Below, in pieces: positions 54,159 to 63,437 of a DNA stretch of 64,000 nucleotides. The first letter of the stretch is position 1; each line of letters begins with the position of its first letter. Made by a program: the position numbers and the translations under genes. Source of the stretch: Dechloromonas denitrificans. GTDB lineage: Bacteria > Pseudomonadota > Gammaproteobacteria > Burkholderiales > Rhodocyclaceae. Below the pieces are notes generated by a model. It had not been told where the DNA came from. It was given only the letters and a program-made list of their open reading frames with translations, and searched no databases. The stretch covers positions 1,012,501 through 1,076,500 of the forward strand of contig NZ_CP075187.1 in the NCBI RefSeq assembly GCF_020510665.1. The letters run 5' to 3'.

Positions 54159-55444
54159 TTCTCTCGGTTTCGCCGCTGGCGGGTGCCGCGGCCAAACTGC
54201 CCTCGGTGCTGGCGGTGCGAATCTGGCCGGCTGCCGATTACACGCGCGTTACCCTGGAACACGACGGCCCGCTCAAGTACACCCATTTCACGGTGGAAAA
54301 TCCGGATCGTCTGGTGGTCGATATCGAAGGGGTCGAGTTCAATAGCGTGCTGGATAGCCTGGCGCGCAAGGTGGCTACCGACGATCCCTATATCAAGCTG
54401 TTGCGTGCCGGCCGCTTCAAGCCCGGTGTGGTGCGTCTGGTCATGGAACTCAAAACCCGCGTCAATCCGCAGGTTTTTGAAGTCAAGCCGGTTGGCGAAT
54501 ATGGTCACCGACTGGTGCTTGATGTCTATCCGCTGAACCCGCCCGATCCCTTGATGGCCCTGCTCGAGGGGCGCAAGGATGCGGTCGAGCCGCTGAAGAT
54601 GGATCAGGATTTCCGGACAGCAGAGAAACCAGCCGAAGATTTGTCGAAGCGTGCAGAGCGCACTGAAAAAGTGCCGGAAGCTCCCGAGGTGCATACCACC
54701 AAGAAACCAGGCAAGCCGATTGTCGATCGCTTGGTGACGATCACCCTGGATCCCGGTCATGGTGGCGAAGACCCCGGTGCCGTCGGCAAGGGTGGGTCTT
54801 ACGAGAAAAACGTTACGCTCGAAGTGGCCAAGCGCCTCAAGGCACGGATCGATGCCGAGCCGAACATGCGTGCCGTACTGACGCGCGATTCCGACTTCTT
54901 TGTGCCGTTGCAGATGCGGGTGCAGAAGGCTCGCCGTGTGCAGTCAGACCTGTTCCTGTCGATTCATGCCGATGCCTGGATCAAGCCGGATGCGCGAGGC
55001 TCGTCGGTTTTTGTGCTGTCCGAAAAGGGGGCGTCGAGCACGCAGGCCCGCTTGTTGGCCCAGCGCGAAAACGAGGCGGATCTGGTCGGTGGTGTCAATC
55101 TCGGTGCGAAGGATCTCTTTCTGGCGCGGACGTTGCTCGACTTGTCGCAAACGGCAACGATCAACGACAGCATGAAACTTGGCAAATACTTGCTGGGCGA
55201 ATTGGGAACAATCAATACCCTGCACAAGAACAATGTTGAACAGGCCGGTTTTGCCGTTCTCAAAGCCCCCGATATTCCGTCTGCGCTGATTGAGACGGCC
55301 TTTATTTCGAATCCCGAGGAAGAGCGTCGGCTGAATGACGATGCTTATCAGGAAAAGTTGGCCGAGGCGATTGTCAGGGGTATTCGACAGTATTTCATCA
55401 AGCATCCCCCCGGGCCAAAATCGAAGCTGGCCTCGTTGGGTTGA
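54092..55444 (+). CDS. amiC: N-acetylmuramoyl-L-alanine amidase (AmiC-like)
   Basis: 450 residues. The N terminus has a Tat-type signal (LGRRQLLRYAGASLILS, then LAGAAA), matching the Tat export of E. coli AmiC. An AMIN domain follows (about 40-150; targets septal murein), then a linker rich in Glu/Lys/Pro, and the amidase_3 catalytic domain (about 215-435): TLDPGHGGEDPGA with the zinc His and Glu, FLSIHADAW and SALIETAFISNPEEE. It cleaves septal peptidoglycan during daughter cell separation. Confidence 0.95.
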   Translation: MYKGAHLSLGRRQLLRYAGASLILSVSPLAGAAAKLPSVLAVRIWPAADYTRVTLEHDGPLKYTHFTVENPDRLVVDIEGVEFNSVLDSLARKVATDDPYIKLLRAGRFKPGVVRLVMELKTRVNPQVFEVKPVGEYGHRLVLDVYPLNPPDPLMALLEGRKDAVEPLKMDQDFRTAEKPAEDLSKRAERTEKVPEAPEVHTTKKPGKPIVDRLVTITLDPGHGGEDPGAVGKGGSYEKNVTLEVAKRLKARIDAEPNMRAVLTRDSDFFVPLQMRVQKARRVQSDLFLSIHADAWIKPDARGSSVFVLSEKGASSTQARLLAQRENEADLVGGVNLGAKDLFLARTLLDLSQTATINDSMKLGKYLLGELGTINTLHKNNVEQAGFAVLKAPDIPSALIETAFISNPEEERRLNDDAYQEKLAEAIVRGIRQYFIKHPPGPKSKLASLG

Positions 55445-55450
55445 GCGCGC

Positions 55451-56503
55451 TCAAAACAACTCGACTTCACCCTTGTTGAGATCCCTGGCTGTCAGTTGGC
55501 CGCCAGAAATGAGTGCTTCGTAGCTTTCGATCCGGTTACGCCCGTGTTGCTTGGCGTAATAAAGCGCCTCGTCGGCGCGATCGATCACATCGGTTGGCGT
55601 GTCATTGGGCAGCAGTTGGCTGAAGCCGATGCTGACGGTGACATGACCGACGCGGCTGAATCGCTGGGCTTCGACATCCTGCCTGAAACGCTCCAGCGTG
55701 CTGATGGCAGATTCCATGCTGGCCGGTTGGAGCAAGGCAATAAACTCTTCGCCACCAAAACGAAAGAGTTGGTCGTCGAAGCGAAAGGATTGGCGCATGA
55801 CTTGCGCGATCATGATCAGTACTTCGTCGCCGATCAGGTGGCCGAAGTTGTCATTGACCTGCTTGAAATGATCGATGTCGCAAACCGCCAGCCAGTGGCA
55901 ACTGTCGGTCGAATTCTTGCGACGAAGCGGTTCGTCGCTGTGTGTTCCGAGGAAGCGGGTTTCGTCGCTGTCGGCCTGTCCGAGCAGTTCGAACAGGTGC
56001 TTGTCGAATGTCTTGCGACTCAAAAGGCCGGTCAGCGTATCTGCTTCACCGTAGTCGAGCAGTGCAATGTGGTTACCGAAATACTCGATCAAGCCCATCA
56101 GGCTGATGCGTTGGTCGGCGGGGAAGTCATCCGAGAGGACCAAGTCCACCATATATAACGGGTGGTCTTGGCTCATTACCGGGAAAACCAGGCGGTGATC
56201 ACCGTTGTGCTGCGTTTCCATGACGACCGACATTTCCCGGGCGCAGCGGGCCAGCAGGGGGTTGTTGCTGATCGGTTGGCAGTAGTGGCGATCGGGAAGG
56301 TAGGCGTTGCGGACAAAGCGGCCTTCGGGCGATACCCCGGCGCAGGCAAAGACAACCATTTTCCGTTTTGTCATGTAGCAACGGTGGATGGTCAGGCGGC
56401 GGGGGGAAAACAGCTTAAGCAGCGCGTCGACCATGGCAGCATTGATCTCGGTGCGATCTCTGCGTGCTGAAATTTTAACAATATGGCCGATAAGTTGAAG
56501 CAT
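55451..56503 (-). CDS. Diguanylate cyclase with GAF-like N-terminal domain
   Basis: 350 residues, cytoplasmic. The N-terminal 160 residues look like a GAF-type sensor (LFSPRRLTIHRCYMTKRKMVVFACAG). A GGDEF domain follows (about 170-335) with an intact active site RFGGEEF and CDIDHFKQVNDNFGH. An inhibitory I-site, RFDD, lies 5 residues before GGEEF, so product inhibition is predicted. It should make c-di-GMP. It lies 6 bp from the convergent amiC, without a terminator. Confidence 0.92.
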   Translation of the reverse strand: MLQLIGHIVKISARRDRTEINAAMVDALLKLFSPRRLTIHRCYMTKRKMVVFACAGVSPEGRFVRNAYLPDRHYCQPISNNPLLARCAREMSVVMETQHNGDHRLVFPVMSQDHPLYMVDLVLSDDFPADQRISLMGLIEYFGNHIALLDYGEADTLTGLLSRKTFDKHLFELLGQADSDETRFLGTHSDEPLRRKNSTDSCHWLAVCDIDHFKQVNDNFGHLIGDEVLIMIAQVMRQSFRFDDQLFRFGGEEFIALLQPASMESAISTLERFRQDVEAQRFSRVGHVTVSIGFSQLLPNDTPTDVIDRADEALYYAKQHGRNRIESYEALISGGQLTARDLNKGEVELF

Positions 56504-56626
56504 GACGCTTTGTGTGCTGCTTGCCTTGAGTGCGGTGAAGGATTATAGCCAAATGTTTATGACATTTCGGCCTGAATGGTTGAAATTTAATGAGTTTCCG
56601 GACCCCCGCTATTTGACGTAGACCGT

Positions 56627-56632
56627 TATAAT
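56627..56632 (+). promoter_or_regulatory. Candidate -10 of the ribF-ispH operon
   Basis: A perfect TATAAT 24 bp before the ribF ATG. TTGACG at 56613 is only 8 bp upstream of it and cannot be its -35; no good -35 is present 16-18 bp upstream. Confidence 0.4.
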
Positions 56633-56656
56633 CCAACGTTTTTCGCTAGCAATTCC

Positions 56657-57577
56657 ATGCGCGTCTTTCGCGGCTACTCGCGTCCCGTTCCTGATCCAGT
56701 TGTTCTCGCCATTGGCAATTTCGATGGCGTGCACTTGGGGCATGCTGCGCTCATGGAGCAACTGCTCGCTGCGGCTGGGAAATTTCAGGTCCAGCCGGCG
56801 GTGCTGACTTTCGAGCCGCACCCGCGTGAGTTTTTTGCGCCGCAGTCGGCGCCCGCCCGTTTGACCACGCTCCGTGAAAAGCTTGAATTGCTGGCCGACG
56901 CCGGTGTGCAACAGGTCATGGTGTGCCCCTTCAACGCTGCTTTTGCGGCGTTGTCGGCAGATCAGTTCATCGAACAGGTTCTGGTTGGCGCGCTTCGGGT
57001 CAAGCACCTGATCATTGGCGACGATTTCCGTTTCGGGCGCGGCAGGGTTGGCGATTTCTCGCTGCTCCAGGCTGCTGGCCTGCATTACGGCTTTACCGTC
57101 GAGTCGATGCAGAGTGTCATGGTCGACGGTGAGCGCGTGTCCAGTTCCGGTGTGCGGCGTGCGCTGGCCGATGGGGATATGGCGCACGCAGCCCGCCTGC
57201 TTGGTCGTCCTTATATCATTGATGGCCAGGTGGCTCATGGTGACAAGATTGGTCGCCAGCTCGGTTTTGCAACCGCCAATATTCGCATTCGCCACAATCC
57301 CTTACCGATGACCGGCGTGTTTGCCGTTCAGGTGAGCGGTCTGGGTGAGGCTCCGTTATGCGGGGTTGCCAATCTGGGCATCCGCCCTACGGTGGGCGGA
57401 ACGCGTCCTTTGCTGGAAGTGCATTTGTTTGATTTTGACCGTGATATCTACGGTACGCATATTTCCGTTCGTTTTGTGCACAAGTTGCGCAACGAACAAC
57501 GTTTTCCCAATTTTGACGCCCTGAAGGCACAGATTGCGGCAGATGCCGCAGCAGCCCGGGCGTTTTTCAAGCTGTGA
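56657..57577 (+). CDS. ribF: Bifunctional riboflavin kinase / FMN adenylyltransferase
   Basis: 306 residues. The N-terminal nucleotidyltransferase (LAIGNFDGVHLGHAALMEQL; RVSSSGVRRALADGD) makes FAD and the C-terminal flavokinase (VAHGDKIGRQLGFATANIRI; VANLGIRPTVGG) makes FMN. It begins the ribF-ileS-lspA-fkpB-ispH operon, a widespread arrangement. Confidence 0.97.
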   Translation: MRVFRGYSRPVPDPVVLAIGNFDGVHLGHAALMEQLLAAAGKFQVQPAVLTFEPHPREFFAPQSAPARLTTLREKLELLADAGVQQVMVCPFNAAFAALSADQFIEQVLVGALRVKHLIIGDDFRFGRGRVGDFSLLQAAGLHYGFTVESMQSVMVDGERVSSSGVRRALADGDMAHAARLLGRPYIIDGQVAHGDKIGRQLGFATANIRIRHNPLPMTGVFAVQVSGLGEAPLCGVANLGIRPTVGGTRPLLEVHLFDFDRDIYGTHISVRFVHKLRNEQRFPNFDALKAQIAADAAAARAFFKL

Positions 57578-57586
57578 GCATGCAAA

Positions 57587-60385
57587 ATGGCTGATTACAA
57601 AGATACCCTGAACCTGCCGGATACGGCTTTCCCGATGCGTGGCGATCTGCCCAAGCGGGAGCCGCAATGGGTTGCCCTGTGGCAGGAAAAGAAGCTTTAT
57701 CAGCGCATTCGCGAGATCAGCGCCGGTCGGCCGCGTTTCGTGCTGCACGATGGTCCGCCTTATGCCAATGGCGATATTCACATCGGTCATGCGGTCAACA
57801 AGGTTTTGAAGGACATTATCGTTCGCTCGAAAACCTTGTCCGGCTTTGATGCCCCTTACGTGCCGGGCTGGGACTGTCACGGCCTGCCGATCGAACATCA
57901 GATTGAAAAGCTGCATGGCAAGGCCATTCCGGCCGACAAGGTTCGCGAATTGTCGCGTGCCTATGCGGCCGAGCAGGTCGAGCGCCAGAAAAAGGATTTC
58001 ATCCGCCTTGGTGTGCTGGGTGACTGGGGTAATCCTTACCTGACGATGAATTACGCAGCCGAAGCCGGTGAAATCCGTGCGCTCGGCAAGATTCTCGAGC
58101 AAGGCTATTTGTATCAGGGCCTGAAGCCGGTGAACTGGTGTCTGGACTGTGGTTCGGCGCTGGCCGAGGCAGAAGTCGAGTACGAAGACAAGACTTCGCC
58201 GGCGATCGATGTGGCTTTCGAAGTGCATGCCAATCATGCCGAAAAGCTGGCCAAGGCTTTTGGCCTGACGCATTTGCGCGGCCCGGCTTTTGCCGTGATC
58301 TGGACGACAACGCCGTGGACGCTGCCGGCCAACGAAGCGGTCAGCGTGCATCCGGAATTGACCTACGACCTGATCGAAACCGAAAAGGGCGCGCTGATCC
58401 TGGTGCGTGAACTGGCTGAGTCGGCGCTCAAGCGCTATGCGCTGGAAGGTACGACGGTTGCCTCGACGACCGGCGACAAGCTCGACCAGATTCTGCTCAA
58501 GCATCCGTTCCAGGAACGCGACGTGGCGATCATCTGCGGTACGCACGTGACGACCGAGGCCGGTACCGGCCTGGTGCATACGGCGCCGGCGCATGGTGTG
58601 GACGACTACAACATCGGCCGGAAATATGGCCTGCCGGTGAACAACCCGGTCGGTAACGACGGCAAGTTCCTCGGCAACACGCCGGCGCTGTCGGTTGGTG
58701 CGTTGGCCGGTCTGACCGTCTGGCAAGCCAATCCGCTGGTCCTGCAGGAACTCGAATTGCGCGGTCGACTGCTCAAACAAGAGAAAATCCAGCACAGCTA
58801 CCCGCACTGCTGGCGCCACAAGACGCCGATCATTTTCCGCGCCACGACGCAGTGGTTCATCGGCATGGAAAACCGCAAGAGCGAATCCGAGCCGACGCTG
58901 CGCTGGATTGCCGAGCGCGCCGTTGATGAAACCCAGTTCTTCCCAGCCTGGGGCCGTGCCCGCCTCGAAGGCATGATGAAGACCCGTCCGGACTGGTGCG
59001 TCTCGCGCCAGCGTAACTGGGGCGTGCCGATCCCGTTCTTCCTGCACAAGGAAACCGGCTTGCCGCATCCGCGTACGGCTGAACTGGTCGAACAGGTCGC
59101 GCTGCGCGTCGAGCAGGCTGGCATCGAAGCCTGGTTCAGTCTCGATCCGGCCGAGTTGCTCGGCGCCGAGGCTGATCAGTACAACAAGATGAAGGATACG
59201 CTGGACGTCTGGTTCGACTCCGGCACGACGCACTGGCATGTGCTGCGCGGCACGCATGCCGCCGATCTGGGTTACGTCGCCGATCTCTATCTTGAAGGTT
59301 CGGACCAGCATCGCGGCTGGTTCCAGTCCTCGCTGCTCTCCGGTTGTGCAATTGATGGCCGCGCGCCGTACAAGGCGCTGCTGACCCACGGTTTCGTGGT
59401 CGATGGCAAGGGCCACAAAATGTCCAAATCGAAGGGCAACGTCATTGCGCCGCAGCAGGTTTCCGACAAGATGGGTGCTGACATCCTGCGTTTGTGGACG
59501 GCGTCGACCGATTACTCCGGCGAACTGACCATTTCCGATGAAATCCTCAAGCGCGTTGTCGAAGGCTACCGCCGCATCCGCAATACGCTGCGTTTCCTGC
59601 TGGCCAATGTGTCCGACTTCGATCCGGCGGCCGACATGCTGCCGGTCGGTGAGTGGCTGGAAATCGATCGCTATGCGCTGGCCCTGACCCGTCAGTTGCA
59701 GGATGCTTGCCGCGCCGATTACGACCGCTACGAGTTCCATCGTGTCGTCCAGGCCCTGCAAACCTTCTGTTCGGAAGACCTTGGCGGCTTCTATCTCGAC
59801 ATTCTCAAGGATCGACTGTACACGACGGCACCCAAGTCGCAGGCTCGTCGCTCGGCGCAATCTGCGCTGTGGCACATCACCCAGAGTTTCGTCCGTCTGC
59901 TGGCGCCGATTACCGCCTTTACGGCTGAAGAGGTCTGGCAGGTGCTGGGTGGTGAGGCTGACGACTCCGTGATGTTCCAGCTCTGGCATGACTTGCCGAA
60001 GCCGGAAGGCGAGGCCGGTTTGCTGGCCAAGTGGGCCTTGGTTCGCACGGCCCGGGCCGATGTCACCAAGGCGCTGGAAGCGCAGCGCGAAGCTGGCAAG
60101 ATCGGTTCGGCACTTCAGGCTGCGGTTGAAATTCATTGTGCCGGCGAAAAATTCGAAGCGTTGTCCGCTTTGGGCGACGATCTGAAATTTGTCTTTATTT
60201 GCTCGTCGACCGCGGTGGTCCAGGCTGAGGCCGAACAAGTGCTGGCAACACCGCTGGCGCATGCCAAGTGCGAGCGCTGCTGGCACGTCCGCGAGGATGT
60301 CGGTGCCGATGTCGAGCATCCCGGCTTGTGCGGGCGTTGCGTCAGCAACCTGAACGGCGAGGGCGAGGTGCGTCGCAGTGCCTGA
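57587..60385 (+). CDS. ileS: Isoleucyl-tRNA synthetase
   Basis: 932 residues, class Ia. HIGH is in [23 protein letters not shown] in [10 protein letters not shown], the editing domain in [20 protein letters not shown], and [15 protein letters not shown] precedes the catalytic [15 protein letters not shown]-terminal zinc-binding domain has CERCW and CGRCV pairs. It is 9 bp after ribF and overlaps lspA by 8 bp. Confidence 0.98.
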   Translation: MADYKDTLNLPDTAFPMRGDLPKREPQWVALWQEKKLYQRIREISAGRPRFVLHDGPPYANGDIHIGHAVNKVLKDIIVRSKTLSGFDAPYVPGWDCHGLPIEHQIEKLHGKAIPADKVRELSRAYAAEQVERQKKDFIRLGVLGDWGNPYLTMNYAAEAGEIRALGKILEQGYLYQGLKPVNWCLDCGSALAEAEVEYEDKTSPAIDVAFEVHANHAEKLAKAFGLTHLRGPAFAVIWTTTPWTLPANEAVSVHPELTYDLIETEKGALILVRELAESALKRYALEGTTVASTTGDKLDQILLKHPFQERDVAIICGTHVTTEAGTGLVHTAPAHGVDDYNIGRKYGLPVNNPVGNDGKFLGNTPALSVGALAGLTVWQANPLVLQELELRGRLLKQEKIQHSYPHCWRHKTPIIFRATTQWFIGMENRKSESEPTLRWIAERAVDETQFFPAWGRARLEGMMKTRPDWCVSRQRNWGVPIPFFLHKETGLPHPRTAELVEQVALRVEQAGIEAWFSLDPAELLGAEADQYNKMKDTLDVWFDSGTTHWHVLRGTHAADLGYVADLYLEGSDQHRGWFQSSLLSGCAIDGRAPYKALLTHGFVVDGKGHKMSKSKGNVIAPQQVSDKMGADILRLWTASTDYSGELTISDEILKRVVEGYRRIRNTLRFLLANVSDFDPAADMLPVGEWLEIDRYALALTRQLQDACRADYDRYEFHRVVQALQTFCSEDLGGFYLDILKDRLYTTAPKSQARRSAQSALWHITQSFVRLLAPITAFTAEEVWQVLGGEADDSVMFQLWHDLPKPEGEAGLLAKWALVRTARADVTKALEAQREAGKIGSALQAAVEIHCAGEKFEALSALGDDLKFVFICSSTAVVQAEAEQVLATPLAHAKCERCWHVREDVGADVEHPGLCGRCVSNLNGEGEVRRSA

Positions 60386-60863
60386 TGTCAAGCGCTGGTA
60401 TGCCTTGGCGATACTGGTGGTCATCCTTGATCAGTTGAGCAAGTGGGTCGTGCTGGACAGCATCCAGTTCGGCCAGACGATCTACGTCGCGCCGTTCTGG
60501 AACTGGGTGCTGACCTGGAATCCGGGGGCGGCATTCAGCTTTCTGGCGGATCAGCCGGGTTGGCAGCGCTGGTTTTTTACCGTGCTGGCGCTCGGCGTAT
60601 CCGGCTGGATCGCTTTGGAGCTCCGCAAGCATCCAGAACTCAAATTGCTTTCGCTGGCTTTGGCTCTGGTGATGGGCGGCGCGCTGGGCAATGTGATTGA
60701 TCGCGTTCGTTTTGGTGCGGTCGTCGATTTCATTCAATGGCACGTTGCCGGCTATTACTGGCCGGCCTTCAACGTTGCCGATTCGGCCATCACGGTCGGG
60801 GCCATTTTGCTGGTGGTCGAGCAGTTGACCGCAGCAGCCAAGAAAACCGGGGAAAACACCTGA
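60378..60863 (+). CDS. lspA: Lipoprotein signal peptidase (signal peptidase II)
   Basis: 161 residues from GTG 60378, overlapping ileS by 8 bp. Four membrane helices; the catalytic aspartates lie in [16 protein letters not shown] and [12 protein letters not shown]. The early DQLSKW and WNPGAAFS motifs are conserved. It cleaves lipoprotein signal peptides after lipidation; target of globomycin. Its stop overlaps fkpB by one base (TGATG). Confidence 0.97.
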   Translation: MPDVKRWYALAILVVILDQLSKWVVLDSIQFGQTIYVAPFWNWVLTWNPGAAFSFLADQPGWQRWFFTVLALGVSGWIALELRKHPELKLLSLALALVMGGALGNVIDRVRFGAVVDFIQWHVAGYYWPAFNVADSAITVGAILLVVEQLTAAAKKTGENT

Positions 60864-61291
60864 TGACTACCGTTCGTTCCGATAGCTTCCTGACGCTGCA
60901 CTACCGCATTACCACGCTTGAGGGTGAGGAGTTCCTGTCTACTTTCGACATGAGCCCGGCGACCCTGCAGATGGGTAGCGGCCAGTTGGCAGAAAATCTG
61001 GAGTCCGTCCTTGTCGGACTGCCGGCGCATGAGCGCTTTGTTTTCCAACTGGAGCCGAATGAGGCTTTCGGCCAGCATAATCCGCGTCTGGTCGAGCGCA
61101 TTGCGCGGGCCGGTCTGCCGGCCGGAATGGAACTCAAGGAGAATTCCGTCGTCGAATTCACCGCCCCTAACGGCGGCACGTTTGCGGGCTTCCTGCGTGA
61201 GCTGGATGCAACGCATGGTTTGTTCGACTTCAATCACCCGATGGCTGGAAAAACGATCCGCTTCGAGGTGGAAATTATCGGAATCATGTAA
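60863..61291 (+). CDS. fkpB: FKBP-type peptidyl-prolyl isomerase (SlpA-like)
   Basis: 142 residues from the ATG at 60863. SlpA/FkpB-type plan: one FKBP domain interrupted by an IF chaperone insert (FQLEPNEAFGQHNPRLVERI, then GLPAGMELKENSVVEF), ending DFNHPMAGKTIRFEVEI. Cytoplasmic; between lspA and ispH, as in E. coli. Confidence 0.95.
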   Translation: MTTVRSDSFLTLHYRITTLEGEEFLSTFDMSPATLQMGSGQLAENLESVLVGLPAHERFVFQLEPNEAFGQHNPRLVERIARAGLPAGMELKENSVVEFTAPNGGTFAGFLRELDATHGLFDFNHPMAGKTIRFEVEIIGIM

Positions 61292-62218
61292 ATGCAGGTC
61301 ATTCTTGCCAATCCCCGTGGCTTCTGTGCTGGTGTCGAGCGGGCCATTGCCATTGTCGAACGGGCGCTTCAGAAATTTGGTGCGCCGATCTATGTGCGGC
61401 ATGAAGTCGTGCATAACAAGTTCGTCTGCGATGACTTGCGCGCCAAAGGCGCCGTATTCATCGAGGAGCTCAATGAAGTGCCGTCCGGCAGCACGGTGAT
61501 TTTCAGTGCCCATGGTGTTTCAAAGGCCGTGCGCGACGAGGCTGAAACGCGCGGGCTCAAAGTGTTTGATGCAACGTGTCCTTTGGTCACCAAGGTGCAC
61601 GTCGAGGTCGGCAAGATGCGCCACCAGGCCCGCGAGGTGGTCATGATCGGCCACAAGGGGCATCCCGAAGTCGAGGGAACCATGGGGCAGAGCAAGGATG
61701 GTATGTATCTGGTGGAAACGGCGGACGATGTCCGTCGTCTCAAGGTCAATTCACCGGAGCAGCTTTCCTTTGTGACCCAGACGACCCTGTCGGTTGATGA
61801 TGCCTCGGTTGTGATTGATGCCCTCAGGGCTCAGTTCCCGGAGGTTCAGGGGCCGAAAAAGGATGATATTTGTTACGCGACGCAAAATCGTCAGGATGCC
61901 GTCAAGGCGCTGACCGAGCAGTGTGACATGCTGATCGTTGTCGGCAGTCCGAACAGCTCCAATTCCCGTCGTCTCAAGGAAGTCGCACTGGCTCGTGGGG
62001 TTGATGCCTACCTGGTCGATGGGCCGGAGGAAATTTCGGCCGATTGGCTGCTCGGCAAATCACGGGTTGGCGTGACCGCAGGCGCTTCCGCCCCGGAAAT
62101 TCTCGTCGAACGCGTGGTAGACCGCGTCAAGCTGCTGACCGGGGCCTCTGTTGAGCAATTGGCGGGTGTCGAGGAGGGGGTGTCGTTCCCCTTGCCGAAG
62201 GAATTGCTTGCTGGTTGA
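61292..62218 (+). CDS. ispH: 4-Hydroxy-3-methylbut-2-enyl diphosphate reductase
   Basis: 308 residues. Last MEP pathway enzyme, making IPP and DMAPP. Three conserved cysteines for a 4Fe-4S cluster: [10 protein letters not shown] (C12), [12 protein letters not shown] and [26 protein letters not shown] region. It begins right after the fkpB stop with no gap. Confidence 0.97.
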   Translation: MQVILANPRGFCAGVERAIAIVERALQKFGAPIYVRHEVVHNKFVCDDLRAKGAVFIEELNEVPSGSTVIFSAHGVSKAVRDEAETRGLKVFDATCPLVTKVHVEVGKMRHQAREVVMIGHKGHPEVEGTMGQSKDGMYLVETADDVRRLKVNSPEQLSFVTQTTLSVDDASVVIDALRAQFPEVQGPKKDDICYATQNRQDAVKALTEQCDMLIVVGSPNSSNSRRLKEVALARGVDAYLVDGPEEISADWLLGKSRVGVTAGASAPEILVERVVDRVKLLTGASVEQLAGVEEGVSFPLPKELLAG

Positions 62219-62289
62219 GGGAGGGCGGTTTTCTCGTCCGGGATGGATTGGCATCACTTCAATGCGAACATCCAGCTGTGATTTTTTGC

Positions 62290-62319
62290 TTGATTGTCGA
62301 TCCGGTTTTACTCTATAAT
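62290..62319 (+). promoter_or_regulatory. Promoter of rpsT
   Basis: TTGATT (62290-62295), an 18-base spacer and a perfect TATAAT (62314-62319), 36 bp before the ATG. Confidence 0.7.
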
Positions 62320-62354
62320 CCTCGTTTTACTTTTCACCGTCTTTCGGAAACTTT

Positions 62355-62624
62355 ATGGCCAATAGCGCACAAGCCCGCAAGCGCGCCCGTCAAGCTGACA
62401 AGCAGCGCTCCCACAACGCCAGCCTGCGTTCGACCCTGCGTACCGCGATCAAGCGTGTTCGTCAGGCAATCGAAGCCGGTGACAAGGCCGCCGCTCAGGG
62501 TGTCTTCCAGACCTCCGTCGCCGTGCTTGATCGCATCGCTGACAAGAAAATCATCCACAAGAACAAGGCTTCTCGTACCAAGAGCCGCCTGTCTGCACAG
62601 ATCAAGGCACTTGCTGCAGCCTGA
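62355..62624 (+). CDS. rpsT: 30S ribosomal protein S20
   Basis: 89 residues, very basic and helical. [16 protein letters not shown] is the S20 signature; the middle [17 protein letters not shown] and end [19 protein letters not shown] fit. A primary 16S rRNA-binding protein. It has its own promoter and terminator. Confidence 0.98.
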   Translation: MANSAQARKRARQADKQRSHNASLRSTLRTAIKRVRQAIEAGDKAAAQGVFQTSVAVLDRIADKKIIHKNKASRTKSRLSAQIKALAAA

Positions 62625-62649
62625 TCCTGCTGGTGGTTGAAATAAAAAT

Positions 62650-62671
62650 GGCACCTTCGGGTGCCTTTTTT
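62650..62671 (+). terminator. Intrinsic terminator of rpsT
   Basis: GGCACC-TTCG-GGTGCC with a stable UUCG loop and six T, 25 bp after the rpsT stop. Confidence 0.92.
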
Positions 62672-62715
62672 GTTTCTGGTGTTTTAACGTTGGATTTGCC
62701 GGATCTTGCGATGTT

Positions 62716-63024
62716 TTAGCTGGTGCTTTTCTTGTCTTCCAGCGAGCAGACGCCATCGATGATTTGCAGGTCGTTATCCTGGGCAAAATTGAGCATGAAG
62801 CGGTAAGCCATCGGCTCGATTTCGCCGAGGCGGCCATCGACGAAAACAGCTTTTTCGCCGTTGTAGTCACCTGGGCCGACGTAAGGGGAGTATTTCATCT
62901 TGCGTTCTGCGCCGAAGGCTGACATCACGCCACAGAGTCGTTCGGCCCAGTCGCTGGGGCGGAATTTGCGTCCCTGTTTGGTCAGGCCAACAATGATGAA
63001 GGTGGTCGATTCTTGTATTGTCAT
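62716..63024 (-). CDS. DUF3579 protein
   Basis: 102 residues from the ATG at 63024. It matches DUF3579 by the pattern TKQGRKFRPSDWAERLCGVMSAFG and YSPYVGPGDYNGEKAVFVDGRLGEIEP. The family is restricted largely to betaproteobacteria and has no known function. Soluble, no signal. The frame is open to 63228, but family sequence begins with TTFIIVGLTKQG. Confidence 0.88.
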   Translation of the reverse strand: MTIQESTTFIIVGLTKQGRKFRPSDWAERLCGVMSAFGAERKMKYSPYVGPGDYNGEKAVFVDGRLGEIEPMAYRFMLNFAQDNDLQIIDGVCSLEDKKSTS

Positions 63025-63205
63025 TGTTCTACTCTGCGTTAGCGGGCGTTGCGACCTCTGGTTGCCGCATTCTAGCAGAAGCCTTCCGGCTGTGGCGTAC
63101 TTGCCATCTTGAGGGGTAAAACTTCTTTTCCCTGAATGCGATACGTTGTTTTTCCAGAAACGGTTGCATATACTGGCCCTATCGCTTTGATCTGATGGGG
63201 GTTCT

Positions 63206-63436
63206 ATGCTGGCTTCCTCGATTACCAAATATCACTTCCGCATCCGTACGCGCACCGGGGCGATCGTCGAAAATGTTGCCATTTTTGGCAAGTCGGAAGA
63301 TGAGGCTGGCTGTAAATTGCGTCAAATGTACAAGGATTGCGAAATTCTGGATTGCCAGCTGGTGCAGTCCAGCGTTCTCGGTCGCGGCAACCATCTGAAT
63401 TACGAGGATGTCGTTGACCTGATCATTTCAGCCTGA
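63206..63436 (+). CDS. Small hypothetical protein
   Basis: 76 residues, not recognised. Soluble, one domain, with two cysteines at residues 36 and 46 (GCKLRQMYKDCEILDC has three in total). The pattern FRIRTRTGAIVENVAIFGKSEDEA looks like paired strands followed by a helix. GGGGG precedes the ATG by a suitable distance. It ends 1 bp from the convergent ParA-like gene. Confidence 0.7.
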   Translation: MLASSITKYHFRIRTRTGAIVENVAIFGKSEDEAGCKLRQMYKDCEILDCQLVQSSVLGRGNHLNYEDVVDLIISA

Positions 63437-63437
63437 G

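Noticed and set aside
56613..56618. TTGACG as the -35 for ribF
   Set aside because: Only 8 bases separate it from the TATAAT at 56627; too close for a sigma-70 promoter.
57356..60424. A 1022-codon open frame on the minus strand opposite ileS
   Set aside because: It lies entirely over ileS, which has all class I synthetase motifs; the antisense product is rich in Arg/Gln/Asp and shows no domain. It is a by-product of GC-rich codon use.
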